DNA of 42,333 nucleotides, taken from Acidimicrobiales bacterium AG-410-I20 (GTDB lineage Bacteria; Actinomycetota; Acidimicrobiia; Acidimicrobiales; MedAcidi-G1). The notes beneath the pieces were generated by a model. The model was not told the DNA's origin. It ran no database searches and saw nothing but the letters and a program-made list of their open reading frames with translations. The DNA lies in the NCBI GenBank assembly GCA_949538625.1, contig CATISD010000044.1, forward strand, positions 1-42,333, written 5' to 3'. The first letter of the stretch is position 1, and each line of letters starts with the position of its first letter. Made by a program: the position numbers and the translations under genes. This document shows, piece by piece, positions 15,291-23,432 of this stretch.

Positions 15291-16589
15291 TTAGTGATGT
15301 TTCCAAATTCTACGTGAATGGGTAGCTAGGTCTTGGTGTGCCTTGGATAAATCGATACCGAGAACTTGACTATCTTCAACCACCAAGCTTCCACCTACTA
15401 AAACATGCTTAGCGCGACGATCAGGTCCCAAGATAAGGCCGTCTATTGGATTTCGAATATCAGCCAAATCGTCGCCAGGCCAAACCACAATGTCTGCGTT
15501 TTGTCCTATTTCTAAAGTCCCTGAATTCTTGAGACCTAGGCACTGAGATCCTCCTTTTGTAGCAATTGCAAGAACCTCTTCTGGCATAAGAGCATCAGGT
15601 TGCATTTCTCTTAATCGAGCGGTGTAAAGTGCTTGACGCATTTCAGGGAATAAACCTCCTACCTCATTTGAAGCGACTCCATCTACACCAAGTCCTACCG
15701 GAACTCCGGCTTTCATCAAATCGGTCACTCTGCACATTCCTGCAGCGATGCGGGCATTTGAAGATGGACAGTGTGCAACACCGGTTCCTGCTGAACCTAA
15801 AACTTCCATCTCTGTGTCCGCTATGTGAATTCCGTGAGCTAACCAAACATCGTTTCCTACCCACCCCCACTCATCAAGCATCTCTACTGGCCGGCGACCA
15901 AAACGTTCTAAACAATGTTGCTGCTCTTCAACTGTTTCACATAAATGCGTGTGAAGTCGTAAGCCAAGTTGTCGAGCTAACTCAGCGGATTCAACCATTA
16001 GCTCTGTCGTGACGGAGAATGGGCTACACGGAGCTACTACGACATGAACCATGTCTCCGTCATGGTGACGCTCTGCTACTGATTTTGTTGAAGAAAGTAT
16101 CGAATCTTTATCTTCTACAACACGGTCTGGAGGTAGTCCGCCTTTACTTTCTCCTAAGTCCATGGACCCACGAGATAGAAATAGTCGAATTCCTACTTGT
16201 TTTGATGCTTCAACAATTGCATCAAAAACTCTGTCATCGCCTCCTGGCACTAAGTAGTGATGGTCTGAAGCTGTAGTGCATCCTGTCGCCGCTAGTTCAC
16301 CTAAGCCAACTAAGGCTGCAATATGGACGTCTTCTACCGTTAGTTCATTCCAGACTGGGTAGAGGTGAACCAGCCAATCGAATAAATTACATCCAGTTGC
16401 TTCACCTCGTGTCATCCATTGGTAAAGATGATGATGCGTGTTAACTAGGCCCGGAGTTACAATGTCGCCTTCGCAATTTAGAACTGTGTCACCACTCCTC
16501 GCCTCCACTGTCCCTAAGGCAACGATCTTCCCATCTTCTATAGCTATGTCGCCAGGGGATCTAGCGCCACGGAGAACAAGTCGAGTCAT
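15291..16589 (-). CDS. Amidohydrolase, 8-oxoguanine deaminase/guanine deaminase-like
   Basis: A 432-residue amidohydrolase-superfamily enzyme of the nucleobase-deaminase branch (COG0402). Visible metal-site motifs are TPGLVNTHHHLYQ (HxH strand 1), LRLHTHLCETVEEQ (His strand 5), VWLAHGIHI (His strand 6) and VGLGVDGVASNE (Asp strand 8). The stretch FDWLVHLYPVWNELTVEDVHIAALVGLGELAATGCTTASDHHYL closely follows 8-oxoguanine deaminases, which convert 8-oxoguanine to urate and ammonia. A role in feeding guanine-type purines to the molybdenum hydroxylases fits. The ATG at 16589 lies 5 bp after the LLM gene stop and gives a normal N-terminus (MTRLVLRGARSPGDI). The exact substrate needs assay. Confidence 0.85.
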   Translation of the reverse strand: MTRLVLRGARSPGDIAIEDGKIVALGTVEARSGDTVLNCEGDIVTPGLVNTHHHLYQWMTRGEATGCNLFDWLVHLYPVWNELTVEDVHIAALVGLGELAATGCTTASDHHYLVPGGDDRVFDAIVEASKQVGIRLFLSRGSMDLGESKGGLPPDRVVEDKDSILSSTKSVAERHHDGDMVHVVVAPCSPFSVTTELMVESAELARQLGLRLHTHLCETVEEQQHCLERFGRRPVEMLDEWGWVGNDVWLAHGIHIADTEMEVLGSAGTGVAHCPSSNARIAAGMCRVTDLMKAGVPVGLGVDGVASNEVGGLFPEMRQALYTARLREMQPDALMPEEVLAIATKGGSQCLGLKNSGTLEIGQNADIVVWPGDDLADIRNPIDGLILGPDRRAKHVLVGGSLVVEDSQVLGIDLSKAHQDLATHSRRIWKHH

Positions 16590-16594
16590 AACAA

Positions 16595-17596
16595 TCAAGG
16601 TGTCCAATCAGCAAAAGTATCAACCATCATCTTCACATCTGGCCCTAGTGGATAAAGGATGGGGCAAGTGCATCCGTCTGCCATGTACTGTGCAACTTTC
16701 TCTCTAACTTCATCTGGTGTTCCTGCGGCACAAATCATTTGGACAATATCGTCAGGAACGAGTTTAGAAGCGGCTTCTACCTGTTCATGAGTAGCTGGCC
16801 ACGTTAAGACTTCTCCGATTTTGTCCAGTAGAGACTCGGGTACACCTGAAGCTTTCATAATGTGAGGCTGCTGCCCTAAATACTGTGTGACCATTAGCCG
16901 AGCACCATCCAGTGCCTCTTCACGTGTGTCTGCTACTGAGCACACAACTAATTGAGGTCGGTCAACGTCATCAAGGCTTCGTCCAGCCCGCGTTGCTCCG
17001 TCTTCCAAGGACTGCATAGCTTTCTTGTTGTATTCAGGAGAGACTAAATAGTTCAACACAACTCCGTCAGCGATTTCTCCAGAAAGTTCAAGCATCTTAG
17101 GTCCTGTTGCGCCAATATAAATCGGGACATCCTTTGGTCGGCGCTCCTGATAGACATAGTCAAGCTCAACACCATCCAAGTTCACAAAATCTCCTTGGAA
17201 GGTAACCGTTTCATCAGCTAAGAGAGAGCGAACTGCTGTCACTATTTCTCTCATCACTCCTAGTGGCTTATTTCTTTCTATCCCGACTTTGCTTGCCAGT
17301 GGATCCCACCAAGCACCAATACCAAGAATCATGCGACCTGGGGAGAGGTCATCTAATGTTGAAAAAGTTGATGCTAAACGAGCGGGATTACGGGTCCAGC
17401 AGTCAACTACACCAGATCCAATTTTTATAGTTTCTGTGCAGGCTCCAAATGCGGCCATAGGTACTACGGCGTCACGAACTAATCTTGAATCTGCTTGCCA
17501 CACTGCTTCGAATCCTTTTGATTCTGCATATTGCACATACTCAATCGCCTCTGTGATGGGATGAGCGTCCTGTAAATAGATAGCTAACCGCGTCAT
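16595..17596 (-). CDS. LLM-class F420-dependent oxidoreductase
   Basis: A 333-residue luciferase-like monooxygenase-fold protein. [39 protein letters not shown] and [39 protein letters not shown] are the canonical LLM/F420 barrel segments (as in Mer and F420 reductases), and [29 protein letters not shown] is the third. The pattern favours F420 over FMN, and the genome encodes CofC at 33785, so F420 is available. It lies between two nucleobase-type amidohydrolases on one strand, which suggests a reductive or oxidative step on a heterocycle in the same pathway (inference). The reaction is unknown. Confidence 0.87.
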   Translation of the reverse strand: MTRLAIYLQDAHPITEAIEYVQYAESKGFEAVWQADSRLVRDAVVPMAAFGACTETIKIGSGVVDCWTRNPARLASTFSTLDDLSPGRMILGIGAWWDPLASKVGIERNKPLGVMREIVTAVRSLLADETVTFQGDFVNLDGVELDYVYQERRPKDVPIYIGATGPKMLELSGEIADGVVLNYLVSPEYNKKAMQSLEDGATRAGRSLDDVDRPQLVVCSVADTREEALDGARLMVTQYLGQQPHIMKASGVPESLLDKIGEVLTWPATHEQVEAASKLVPDDIVQMICAAGTPDEVREKVAQYMADGCTCPILYPLGPDVKMMVDTFADWTP

Positions 17597-17629
17597 AAAT
17601 ACTCTTTCTTTCTTTTGGTTTAAGATTTC

Positions 17630-18649
17630 CTATAGTCGTTCGTGAAGTTTTTTAGCCGCTTCTGCAGATTTTGCTTTTACTTCATTTTCATCTACTCGAG
17701 TAGAGAGTCCGTCTTTCCAGACTACTTCATCACCAATTTCTACCTCTAACGGTCTAACCCCAGATGTGTAGGCTAAATGCCAAGCATCTAAATGCTCGTA
17801 ATCCCAGGTAACTTTGTCGTCAATTGCTTCTGGGAAAAGATCCCAGCCAGTAGCCAGCCAATTCCATGAAATATCTGGTGTAGCCGTTACTTCATCTTCT
17901 CGATGCCGAGCATAGGCAATTCTAAATTCTTCCAACATGTCTGCTCCGATTCCATCGGTACCTAATGCAATTCTGTTCTGGAATCTACTCGGGCGCGCAT
18001 AGCCGACGCTGTTGTTCATATTCGACCGAGGGTTATGCACAATAGTTCCTTGTAAGCCATGGTCTTCTTCTAAATGAACACCATGAATGATTAACCAATT
18101 CTCATCGGTTAAATGTCTGATGCGGTCAGGGGCTTCTGCATCAACTTTTCCTTCAGCCACATGAATGTGCACACCAACTTGAAAATCTGAAGCAAGCTGA
18201 GCAGCAGATTCAAGGGTTTCGTCACTACAAGTAAATGCAGCGTGAACTCCCACCATTCCGTTTCCACCGCTCTTTAGGAATCTTTCATTTTCTGATAAGC
18301 CGCGTTTAGCTCCTTCAGATCCATGCCGATCTGTAACCCCATAAGAACAATTAACTCGGACTCCAACTTCGGCACAAGCTTCAGCGATAACGGAGAGTGA
18401 ACCGTCAATGACGGTTGGTGATTCATGGTGGTCAATAATTGCAGTGGTTCCTTGTCTTAACGCTTCTAAAGCTCCGAGTTTTGCAGACCAATAAAGTATG
18501 TCTAGGTCTATAGCTTGATCGAGTCTCCACCAAATCATTTCTAGAATGTCCGCGAAATCTATTGGTGTATGAGGTGGTGGAGGCATTCCACGCGCTAAAG
18601 AAGAATAAAGATGGTGATGAGAGCAAACTAACCCAGGCGTGGTGTTCAT
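17630..18649 (-). CDS. SsnA-like amidohydrolase with missing N-terminal segment
   Basis: A 339-residue amidohydrolase whose nearest recognisable relatives are SsnA/chlorohydrolase-type proteins: TPGLVCSHHHLYSSLARGMP, FADILEMIWWRLDQAIDLDILYWSAKLGALEALRQGTTAIIDHHESP, VGVHIHVAEG, WLIIHGVHL and RIALGTDGIGADMLEEF. All expected metal ligands (HxH, His, His, Asp) are visible. However, the catalytic barrel strand begins at residue 5. The usual 60-100 residues that build the first part of the beta-sandwich domain are absent, giving about 340 instead of about 440 residues. The ATG follows the upstream TAG with no gap, so coupling to the fused hydroxylase is likely. SsnA occurs beside xdh genes in purine-degradation clusters of enterobacteria and gut anaerobes. 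Confidence 0.82.
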   Translation of the reverse strand: MNTTPGLVCSHHHLYSSLARGMPPPPHTPIDFADILEMIWWRLDQAIDLDILYWSAKLGALEALRQGTTAIIDHHESPTVIDGSLSVIAEACAEVGVRVNCSYGVTDRHGSEGAKRGLSENERFLKSGGNGMVGVHAAFTCSDETLESAAQLASDFQVGVHIHVAEGKVDAEAPDRIRHLTDENWLIIHGVHLEEDHGLQGTIVHNPRSNMNNSVGYARPSRFQNRIALGTDGIGADMLEEFRIAYARHREDEVTATPDISWNWLATGWDLFPEAIDDKVTWDYEHLDAWHLAYTSGVRPLEVEIGDEVVWKDGLSTRVDENEVKAKSAEAAKKLHERL

Positions 18650-21232
18650 CTAGCTCCCATCCCAATTTGCCCACTGTTCTTGTTGATTCTCATCTGCTAA
18701 TGGAAGAGTGTTGCGCCAATCTCCGTCATGACTCTTCATAGCTGCGGCTACTGCTCCGGCGGTTGGCACTAAACCAATTTCTCCGACACCTTTAATTCCA
18801 TATGGTGAGTTTGGTTGTGGAGATTCAACGAGCCGAACGTCTACTTTCGGCATCCCGCTTGGTCTAATGATTCCCAATTTACGGAGAGTGTTGTTAACTG
18901 GGTATGAATTTTCATCCACTGGAAACCCTTCTGTTAACGCATAACCGAGGCCCATGTGCACTGCACCTTCAACTTGCCCTTCACATAAAATGGGGTTAAC
19001 AGCTCTTCCTACATCATGAGCTGCAATTACTTCATCAACTTCCCCTGTGTCTGGATCTAAAACAACGACTTGTGCCGCATATCCAAAAGTTGAATGGATG
19101 ATTGGATTTTCTACTCCATCATTGAGTGAATTTGTCCAATCAACACGATATTCACCTAGATAATCAACACCTATTTGGCAGTCATCTTCAAGAGCAATAC
19201 GGCATGCGTCAGCTACCGCTCCAGCCCCCATTAAAGTTCCACGACTTCCTGTAGTTTGTCCGGCGCCCATTTCTCGTGTGGTGTCTACTATGACTTCTAT
19301 GCGCGAAGGATCTATTTTCAGCTCTTCAACTGCTACTTGTTGAGCTACTGTATGTATTCCTTGGCCCATCTCTGTCCAGCAGTGTCTAACTTCAACTTGG
19401 CCATCATCGCGGAAATGGATGACAGCTTGTGCTATTTCTTTAAACCCATTTCCTAATCCAGAGTTCTTTAGACCTAAACCGATTCCAACAGGTTTACCCG
19501 CATTTATCGCTTCTTCATAAGATTCCTTGACTTCTTCAAGGCAGGCGCTAGCTCCAAGACATCCGTCGTCCATAATCTGGCCTGGACCCCAAACTGAGCC
19601 AGGCGTAACTACATTTCGGTTTCTCATCTCCCATCCGGTAATCCCTACTTTTTCAGCTAGGCGATCCATGACTCCTTCCATGGCAAATTGTGCTTGATTA
19701 GCCCCAAAGCCACGGAAAGCCCCACAAACTGGGTTATTTGTTCGGACAGCGGTTGCTTCAACGTTGATGTTGGGTACTACATAAGGGCCGCTTGCGTGGC
19801 CTGCGGCTCTTTCAAGCACTTTCATTCCGACTGATGCATAAGGGCCGGAATCCCCGATCATTCGTACCCAAAGCCCTTGCAGCCTTCCTTCAGTATCGCA
19901 TCCTGCTTTATATGACATCCTGATTGGGTGGCGTTTCGCATGAATGAGGAAAGACTCTTCACGTGAAAGTGTGCATCTAACTGGTTTTTTTAGAATCCAT
20001 GCGGCAAGTGCGGTTTGCGCCTGGTTAGACATGTCTTCTTTCCCTCCGAATGCCCCCCCATTAGATACAAGTTCAACCGTGATTTCGCTTGCGTCTATAT
20101 CAAGCACAGAAGCGATTTGGTTTCGGTCATCCCAAATACCTTGGCCTCCTGACCATACATAAAGTCCAGTATCACCATTAGGTGTCGCCAGAGTTGATTC
20201 TGGTTCTAAGAATGCATGTTCGATGCGCTGGGTTTGAAATACTTCCTCTACAACATGATCTGATGAGGCCAAAGCCTGTTCAATATCGCCTCTGTCATAA
20301 GTTGAAACTGAAAGCACATTTCCTTCGAGTTCCCACACTGCGTCTTCTTCAGCGACCACAGCAATTACTGGGTCATTGAAGACTTCCAATGGCTGGTATT
20401 CGACTTCTACTAGAGATGCCGCATGTCGTGCTGTCTCTCTATCATCCGCTACCACAAACGCCAGTACGTCACCTAAATATGATGTTCGGCCTCCTTCTGG
20501 AATAAAAATCGGCCAGTCAGTATGGATAATTCCTACTCGTAGTGCCCCGGGAACATCTGCAGCGGTAAAAACTTGATGGACGCCTTTTATTGCCTCTGCT
20601 TTTGTCGTATCAATTTTTAATACGTCGGCTCTTGCATGACTAGCTAGATGTACTGCACCATGTAACAATCCTTCAGGTCTAAGGTCGTCTATATAGGGTC
20701 GATCACCTAGTGCGAGTTCTTCTGCCTCGTATTTACGATTACAACTTCCAATACCGCCAACAGGGACTTCCTTTGGCGTCTCGTTTGCTGCGACGGATTC
20801 GATTGCTTCTAAAATTTTTGTGTACCCGGTACAGCGACATAAATGAGCCCCGAGGTGTCGCTCTAAATCGTTACGGCTAACTTCTCCACTTTTTTTATCT
20901 ACGAGTGCTTTAGCGCGGACTACGATTCCAGGGATACAGAATCCACATTGAAGAGCGCCATGCGCTGCAAAAGCTGACGAATACTGTTCTCGTTCTTTCT
21001 CATCGATTCCTTCAAGGGTGATAATGGATGTACTCTCAATGCGTTCCATTGACATTTGACATGCAACTCTTGCTTTTCCATCAATAAGAACTGTGCAACA
21101 ACCGCATTGGCCTGAAGGAGCGCATCCATCTTTCGGAGAAAGAACATTTAATTCATCTCTTAATGCGGACAATAGATGTGGATGGTTATCTGCAACGCTA
21201 ACTAACTGTCCATTTAGGTTAAATGAAGTCAT
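18650..21232 (-). CDS. Fused 2Fe-2S/molybdopterin hydroxylase (xanthine dehydrogenase family)
   Basis: An 860-residue molybdenum hydroxylase in one chain. The plant-type 2Fe-2S domain has Cys37, 43, 46 and 58 (CAPSGQCGCC, one residue longer between the first two Cys than usual). The second 2Fe-2S domain has Cys96, 99, 132 and 134 (QCGFC, CRCTG). From about residue 165 come the two molybdopterin domains with VSNGGAFGGKED, CGAFRGFGANQAQFAMEG, MGAGQTTGSRGT and, near the end, KGVGEIGLVPTAGA, whose Glu is the general base of the family. There is no FAD domain, so electrons must go to a partner. The layout resembles fused, selenium-dependent-type xanthine dehydrogenases; nothing here proves selenium use. 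Likely role: hydroxylation of a purine. Confidence 0.88.
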   Translation of the reverse strand: MTSFNLNGQLVSVADNHPHLLSALRDELNVLSPKDGCAPSGQCGCCTVLIDGKARVACQMSMERIESTSIITLEGIDEKEREQYSSAFAAHGALQCGFCIPGIVVRAKALVDKKSGEVSRNDLERHLGAHLCRCTGYTKILEAIESVAANETPKEVPVGGIGSCNRKYEAEELALGDRPYIDDLRPEGLLHGAVHLASHARADVLKIDTTKAEAIKGVHQVFTAADVPGALRVGIIHTDWPIFIPEGGRTSYLGDVLAFVVADDRETARHAASLVEVEYQPLEVFNDPVIAVVAEEDAVWELEGNVLSVSTYDRGDIEQALASSDHVVEEVFQTQRIEHAFLEPESTLATPNGDTGLYVWSGGQGIWDDRNQIASVLDIDASEITVELVSNGGAFGGKEDMSNQAQTALAAWILKKPVRCTLSREESFLIHAKRHPIRMSYKAGCDTEGRLQGLWVRMIGDSGPYASVGMKVLERAAGHASGPYVVPNINVEATAVRTNNPVCGAFRGFGANQAQFAMEGVMDRLAEKVGITGWEMRNRNVVTPGSVWGPGQIMDDGCLGASACLEEVKESYEEAINAGKPVGIGLGLKNSGLGNGFKEIAQAVIHFRDDGQVEVRHCWTEMGQGIHTVAQQVAVEELKIDPSRIEVIVDTTREMGAGQTTGSRGTLMGAGAVADACRIALEDDCQIGVDYLGEYRVDWTNSLNDGVENPIIHSTFGYAAQVVVLDPDTGEVDEVIAAHDVGRAVNPILCEGQVEGAVHMGLGYALTEGFPVDENSYPVNNTLRKLGIIRPSGMPKVDVRLVESPQPNSPYGIKGVGEIGLVPTAGAVAAAMKSHDGDWRNTLPLADENQQEQWANWDGS

Positions 21233-21238
21233 CTTTAA

Positions 21239-22177
21239 CTAACTTTCCTTAATCTTGTCTGGGATTTCAACCCCAGTTTGACTAGTGATTCGCGTATAGG
21301 TTTCTGGGCGGCGGTAACGAGAGAAATTAAAGAGAGTCTCTTTATAGTCGCTACATAAATCAAGATTACATTCTGCAACAATCAACTCATCTTCAACTGT
21401 CGAACAAAGAGCTTTTATTTCTCCAGAAGGAGCAATTATCGCGCTTTCGCCTAGAAGATCGCATCCTTCTTCTTTACCTGCTTTTGCTACTCCCACTACC
21501 CACATTCCGTTCTGGTAAGCCCCCGACTGAAGAACAAGGTGATTGTGAAACCCTTGAAGGTGATTTTGATTGGGATCAGGAGCGTAATGAATTGGTGTGT
21601 TGTAACCAATTAACGCCATTTCGCAGCCCTGCAACCCTAGAACACGATAGGTTTCTGGCCATCGTCGATCATTGCAAATTGCCATACCTAAAATGCCTCC
21701 GAAGGCACTATGAACTTCAAATCCTGAACCTGGATCAAAGTAATAGCGTTCAAGGTGCTGAAAATCTCTCCATGGTTCATGTTCTTCATGTCCCGGAAGA
21801 TGCACTTTTCGATATTTCGCCACTATTTGACCTTCTTTGTCTACAAGAATTGAAGTGTTGAAATGTTTACCTTCCAAAGTGAGTTCTGCATATCCGAGAT
21901 GAAATCCAACTCCTAATCTTGAAGCCTCGTCAAAGAGCGGTTGAGTTTCTCGACTTGGCATCTCTGTCTCAAAGTAATGATCAAATTCTTTTTTATTCTC
22001 GACATACCATCGAGGGAAAAAAGTAGTGAGAGCCAGTTCTGGGAAAACCACTAGATCACAGCCTGCTGCGTTTCCTTGACGCAGAAGTTCAATAAGTCTC
22101 TCCACGACATCAGCACGAGAATCTGTGTTTTGAATTGGTCCGGTTTGTGCTGCCCCAACGGTGATAACACGACTCAT
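21239..22177 (-). CDS. Nitrilase-superfamily N-carbamoyl-D-amino acid hydrolase-like enzyme
   Basis: A 312-residue carbon-nitrogen hydrolase. The catalytic triad is visible as Glu47 (VVFPELALTTFFPRW), Lys124 (KYRKVHLPG) and Cys168 (MAICNDRRWPETYRVLGLQG). The sequence around all three, including the PRW and CNDRRWPE motifs and NQNHLQGFHNHLVLQSGAYQNGMWVVG, is that of D-carbamoylase (HyuC-type), which hydrolyses N-carbamoyl-amino acids to amino acid, CO2 and NH3. Its normal partner, a hydantoinase/dihydropyrimidinase, is not in the window. It overlaps the M20 carbamoylase upstream by 4 bp and precedes the fused hydroxylase by 6 bp, so it should act on a ureido product of ring opening. Confidence 0.9.
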   Translation of the reverse strand: MSRVITVGAAQTGPIQNTDSRADVVERLIELLRQGNAAGCDLVVFPELALTTFFPRWYVENKKEFDHYFETEMPSRETQPLFDEASRLGVGFHLGYAELTLEGKHFNTSILVDKEGQIVAKYRKVHLPGHEEHEPWRDFQHLERYYFDPGSGFEVHSAFGGILGMAICNDRRWPETYRVLGLQGCEMALIGYNTPIHYAPDPNQNHLQGFHNHLVLQSGAYQNGMWVVGVAKAGKEEGCDLLGESAIIAPSGEIKALCSTVEDELIVAECNLDLCSDYKETLFNFSRYRRPETYTRITSQTGVEIPDKIKES

Positions 22178-23430
22178 TGTTCTATTCCTTTTAGCTCTGC
22201 TGCGTCAAGAGCTAGCACTGATTGGAGTAAAACATTTGCTCCTGCAACTAAATCTTCTTTATCGGTATGTTCATTTGGGTTATGACTAATTCCATCTTTA
22301 CTCGGTACAAAGATCATTCCTGTTGGGCATACTCTTGCGAGCATTTGCGCATCATGACCTGCTCCTGATGGCATATGGGTTGCACTGAGACCGAGATCAG
22401 AGGCAGTATCGGAAACTATTTTTATTACTTGCTGGTCAAATACAACCGGTTCAAAACGAGCGAGAGAGCGGGATTCAATAGTTACACCTTCCGACTCTTC
22501 TAAAGAATCAACGCATTCTTTTATTTGGCTCTCTGCTTTCACTAATAAGGTCTCATCGGTGTTGCGAAGATCCACTGTTAAACATGCTTCTCGTGCAACA
22601 ACGTTTACAAGGTCTGGATGCAGGTTCATCCTTCCTACTGTTGCAACTTGACGCTCTCCCATACGGGTTGCCACGTCACGCGCTTCTGTAGCTATTCGCG
22701 CAGCAACATAACCTGCGTCGTGCCGTAAATGCATTGGAGTAGTCCCGGCGTGATTAGATTGACCTTTTACTAAATACTCAGTCCATGAGATTCCTTGCAC
22801 CCCTGTAACTACTCCTATCGTTTTTCCTTCATTTTCTAACAAGGGGCCTTGTTCTATATGTAATTCAATAAAAGCGCGAGGAGGTATGGCCGGGCAAGGA
22901 GATGGGCCACAATATCCGATCCGAGTTAGTTCCTCTCCTAGGATTGCTCCGTCAATAGCTTCTATTTCAAGAGCTTCTTCGAGTGATAGACCTCCAACGT
23001 AAACAAGACTTCCTAACATGTCTGGAGGAAATCGGGCTCCTTCCTCATCTGTAAAGAACCCCACTCCAACGGGATGCTGTGTTTCTATCTCATTTTCTAT
23101 GAGCGTCTCTATCAACTCAATGCCGGCGAGAACTCCTAGATTTCCGTCATAACGGCCTCCAGTAGCGACGGTGTCTATATGACTTCCGGTAAGAGTTGGT
23201 GGTCCATCTATGTTTCCAGGACGAGTTGCTATTACGTTGCCTATACCATCGATGGTTATTTCTAGGCCAAGATCTTTCATCCAAGTAACAACTAAATCAC
23301 GGCCATCGCGGTCCTCATCCGTAAGAGCTAGTCGGCAAGATCCGGTGCTCTCATATGGTCCGACAGCTGCAAGGTCTTCAATGCGTTGGATTAGGCGGTC
23401 TCCGTTAATTCTTAAAGATTGGAGGTCCAT
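22174..23430 (-). CDS. M20-family hydantoinase/carbamoylase-type amidase (allantoate amidohydrolase-like)
   Basis: A 418-residue binuclear-metal amidohydrolase of the Zn-dependent carbamoylase family (AllC, L-carbamoylase HyuC, beta-ureidopropionase). Motifs: TLTGSHIDTVATGGRYDGNLGVLAGIELIE (metal His and bridging Asp), GVGFFTDEEGARFPPDMLGS (catalytic Glu pair), FIELHIEQGPLLE, NHAGTTPMHLRHDA and the C-terminal MPSGAGHDAQMLAR. It releases carbamoyl or amidine nitrogen from ureido acids such as allantoate. Being coupled by a 4-bp overlap to a D-carbamoylase-like gene, the two may act on opposite stereoisomers or on two ureido groups of one intermediate. The substrate is not fixed by sequence. 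Confidence 0.9.
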   Translation of the reverse strand: MDLQSLRINGDRLIQRIEDLAAVGPYESTGSCRLALTDEDRDGRDLVVTWMKDLGLEITIDGIGNVIATRPGNIDGPPTLTGSHIDTVATGGRYDGNLGVLAGIELIETLIENEIETQHPVGVGFFTDEEGARFPPDMLGSLVYVGGLSLEEALEIEAIDGAILGEELTRIGYCGPSPCPAIPPRAFIELHIEQGPLLENEGKTIGVVTGVQGISWTEYLVKGQSNHAGTTPMHLRHDAGYVAARIATEARDVATRMGERQVATVGRMNLHPDLVNVVAREACLTVDLRNTDETLLVKAESQIKECVDSLEESEGVTIESRSLARFEPVVFDQQVIKIVSDTASDLGLSATHMPSGAGHDAQMLARVCPTGMIFVPSKDGISHNPNEHTDKEDLVAGANVLLQSVLALDAAELKGIEQ

Positions 23431-23432
23431 TG

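Noticed and set aside
15629..16012. Plus-strand open frame of about 127 codons
   Set aside because: Antisense to the 8-oxoguanine-deaminase-like gene; no recognisable protein features and no ribosome-binding site.
18650..21232. Selenium dependence of the fused hydroxylase
   Set aside because: Only the domain layout resembles such enzymes; no selenium-handling genes are in the window, so no claim is made.
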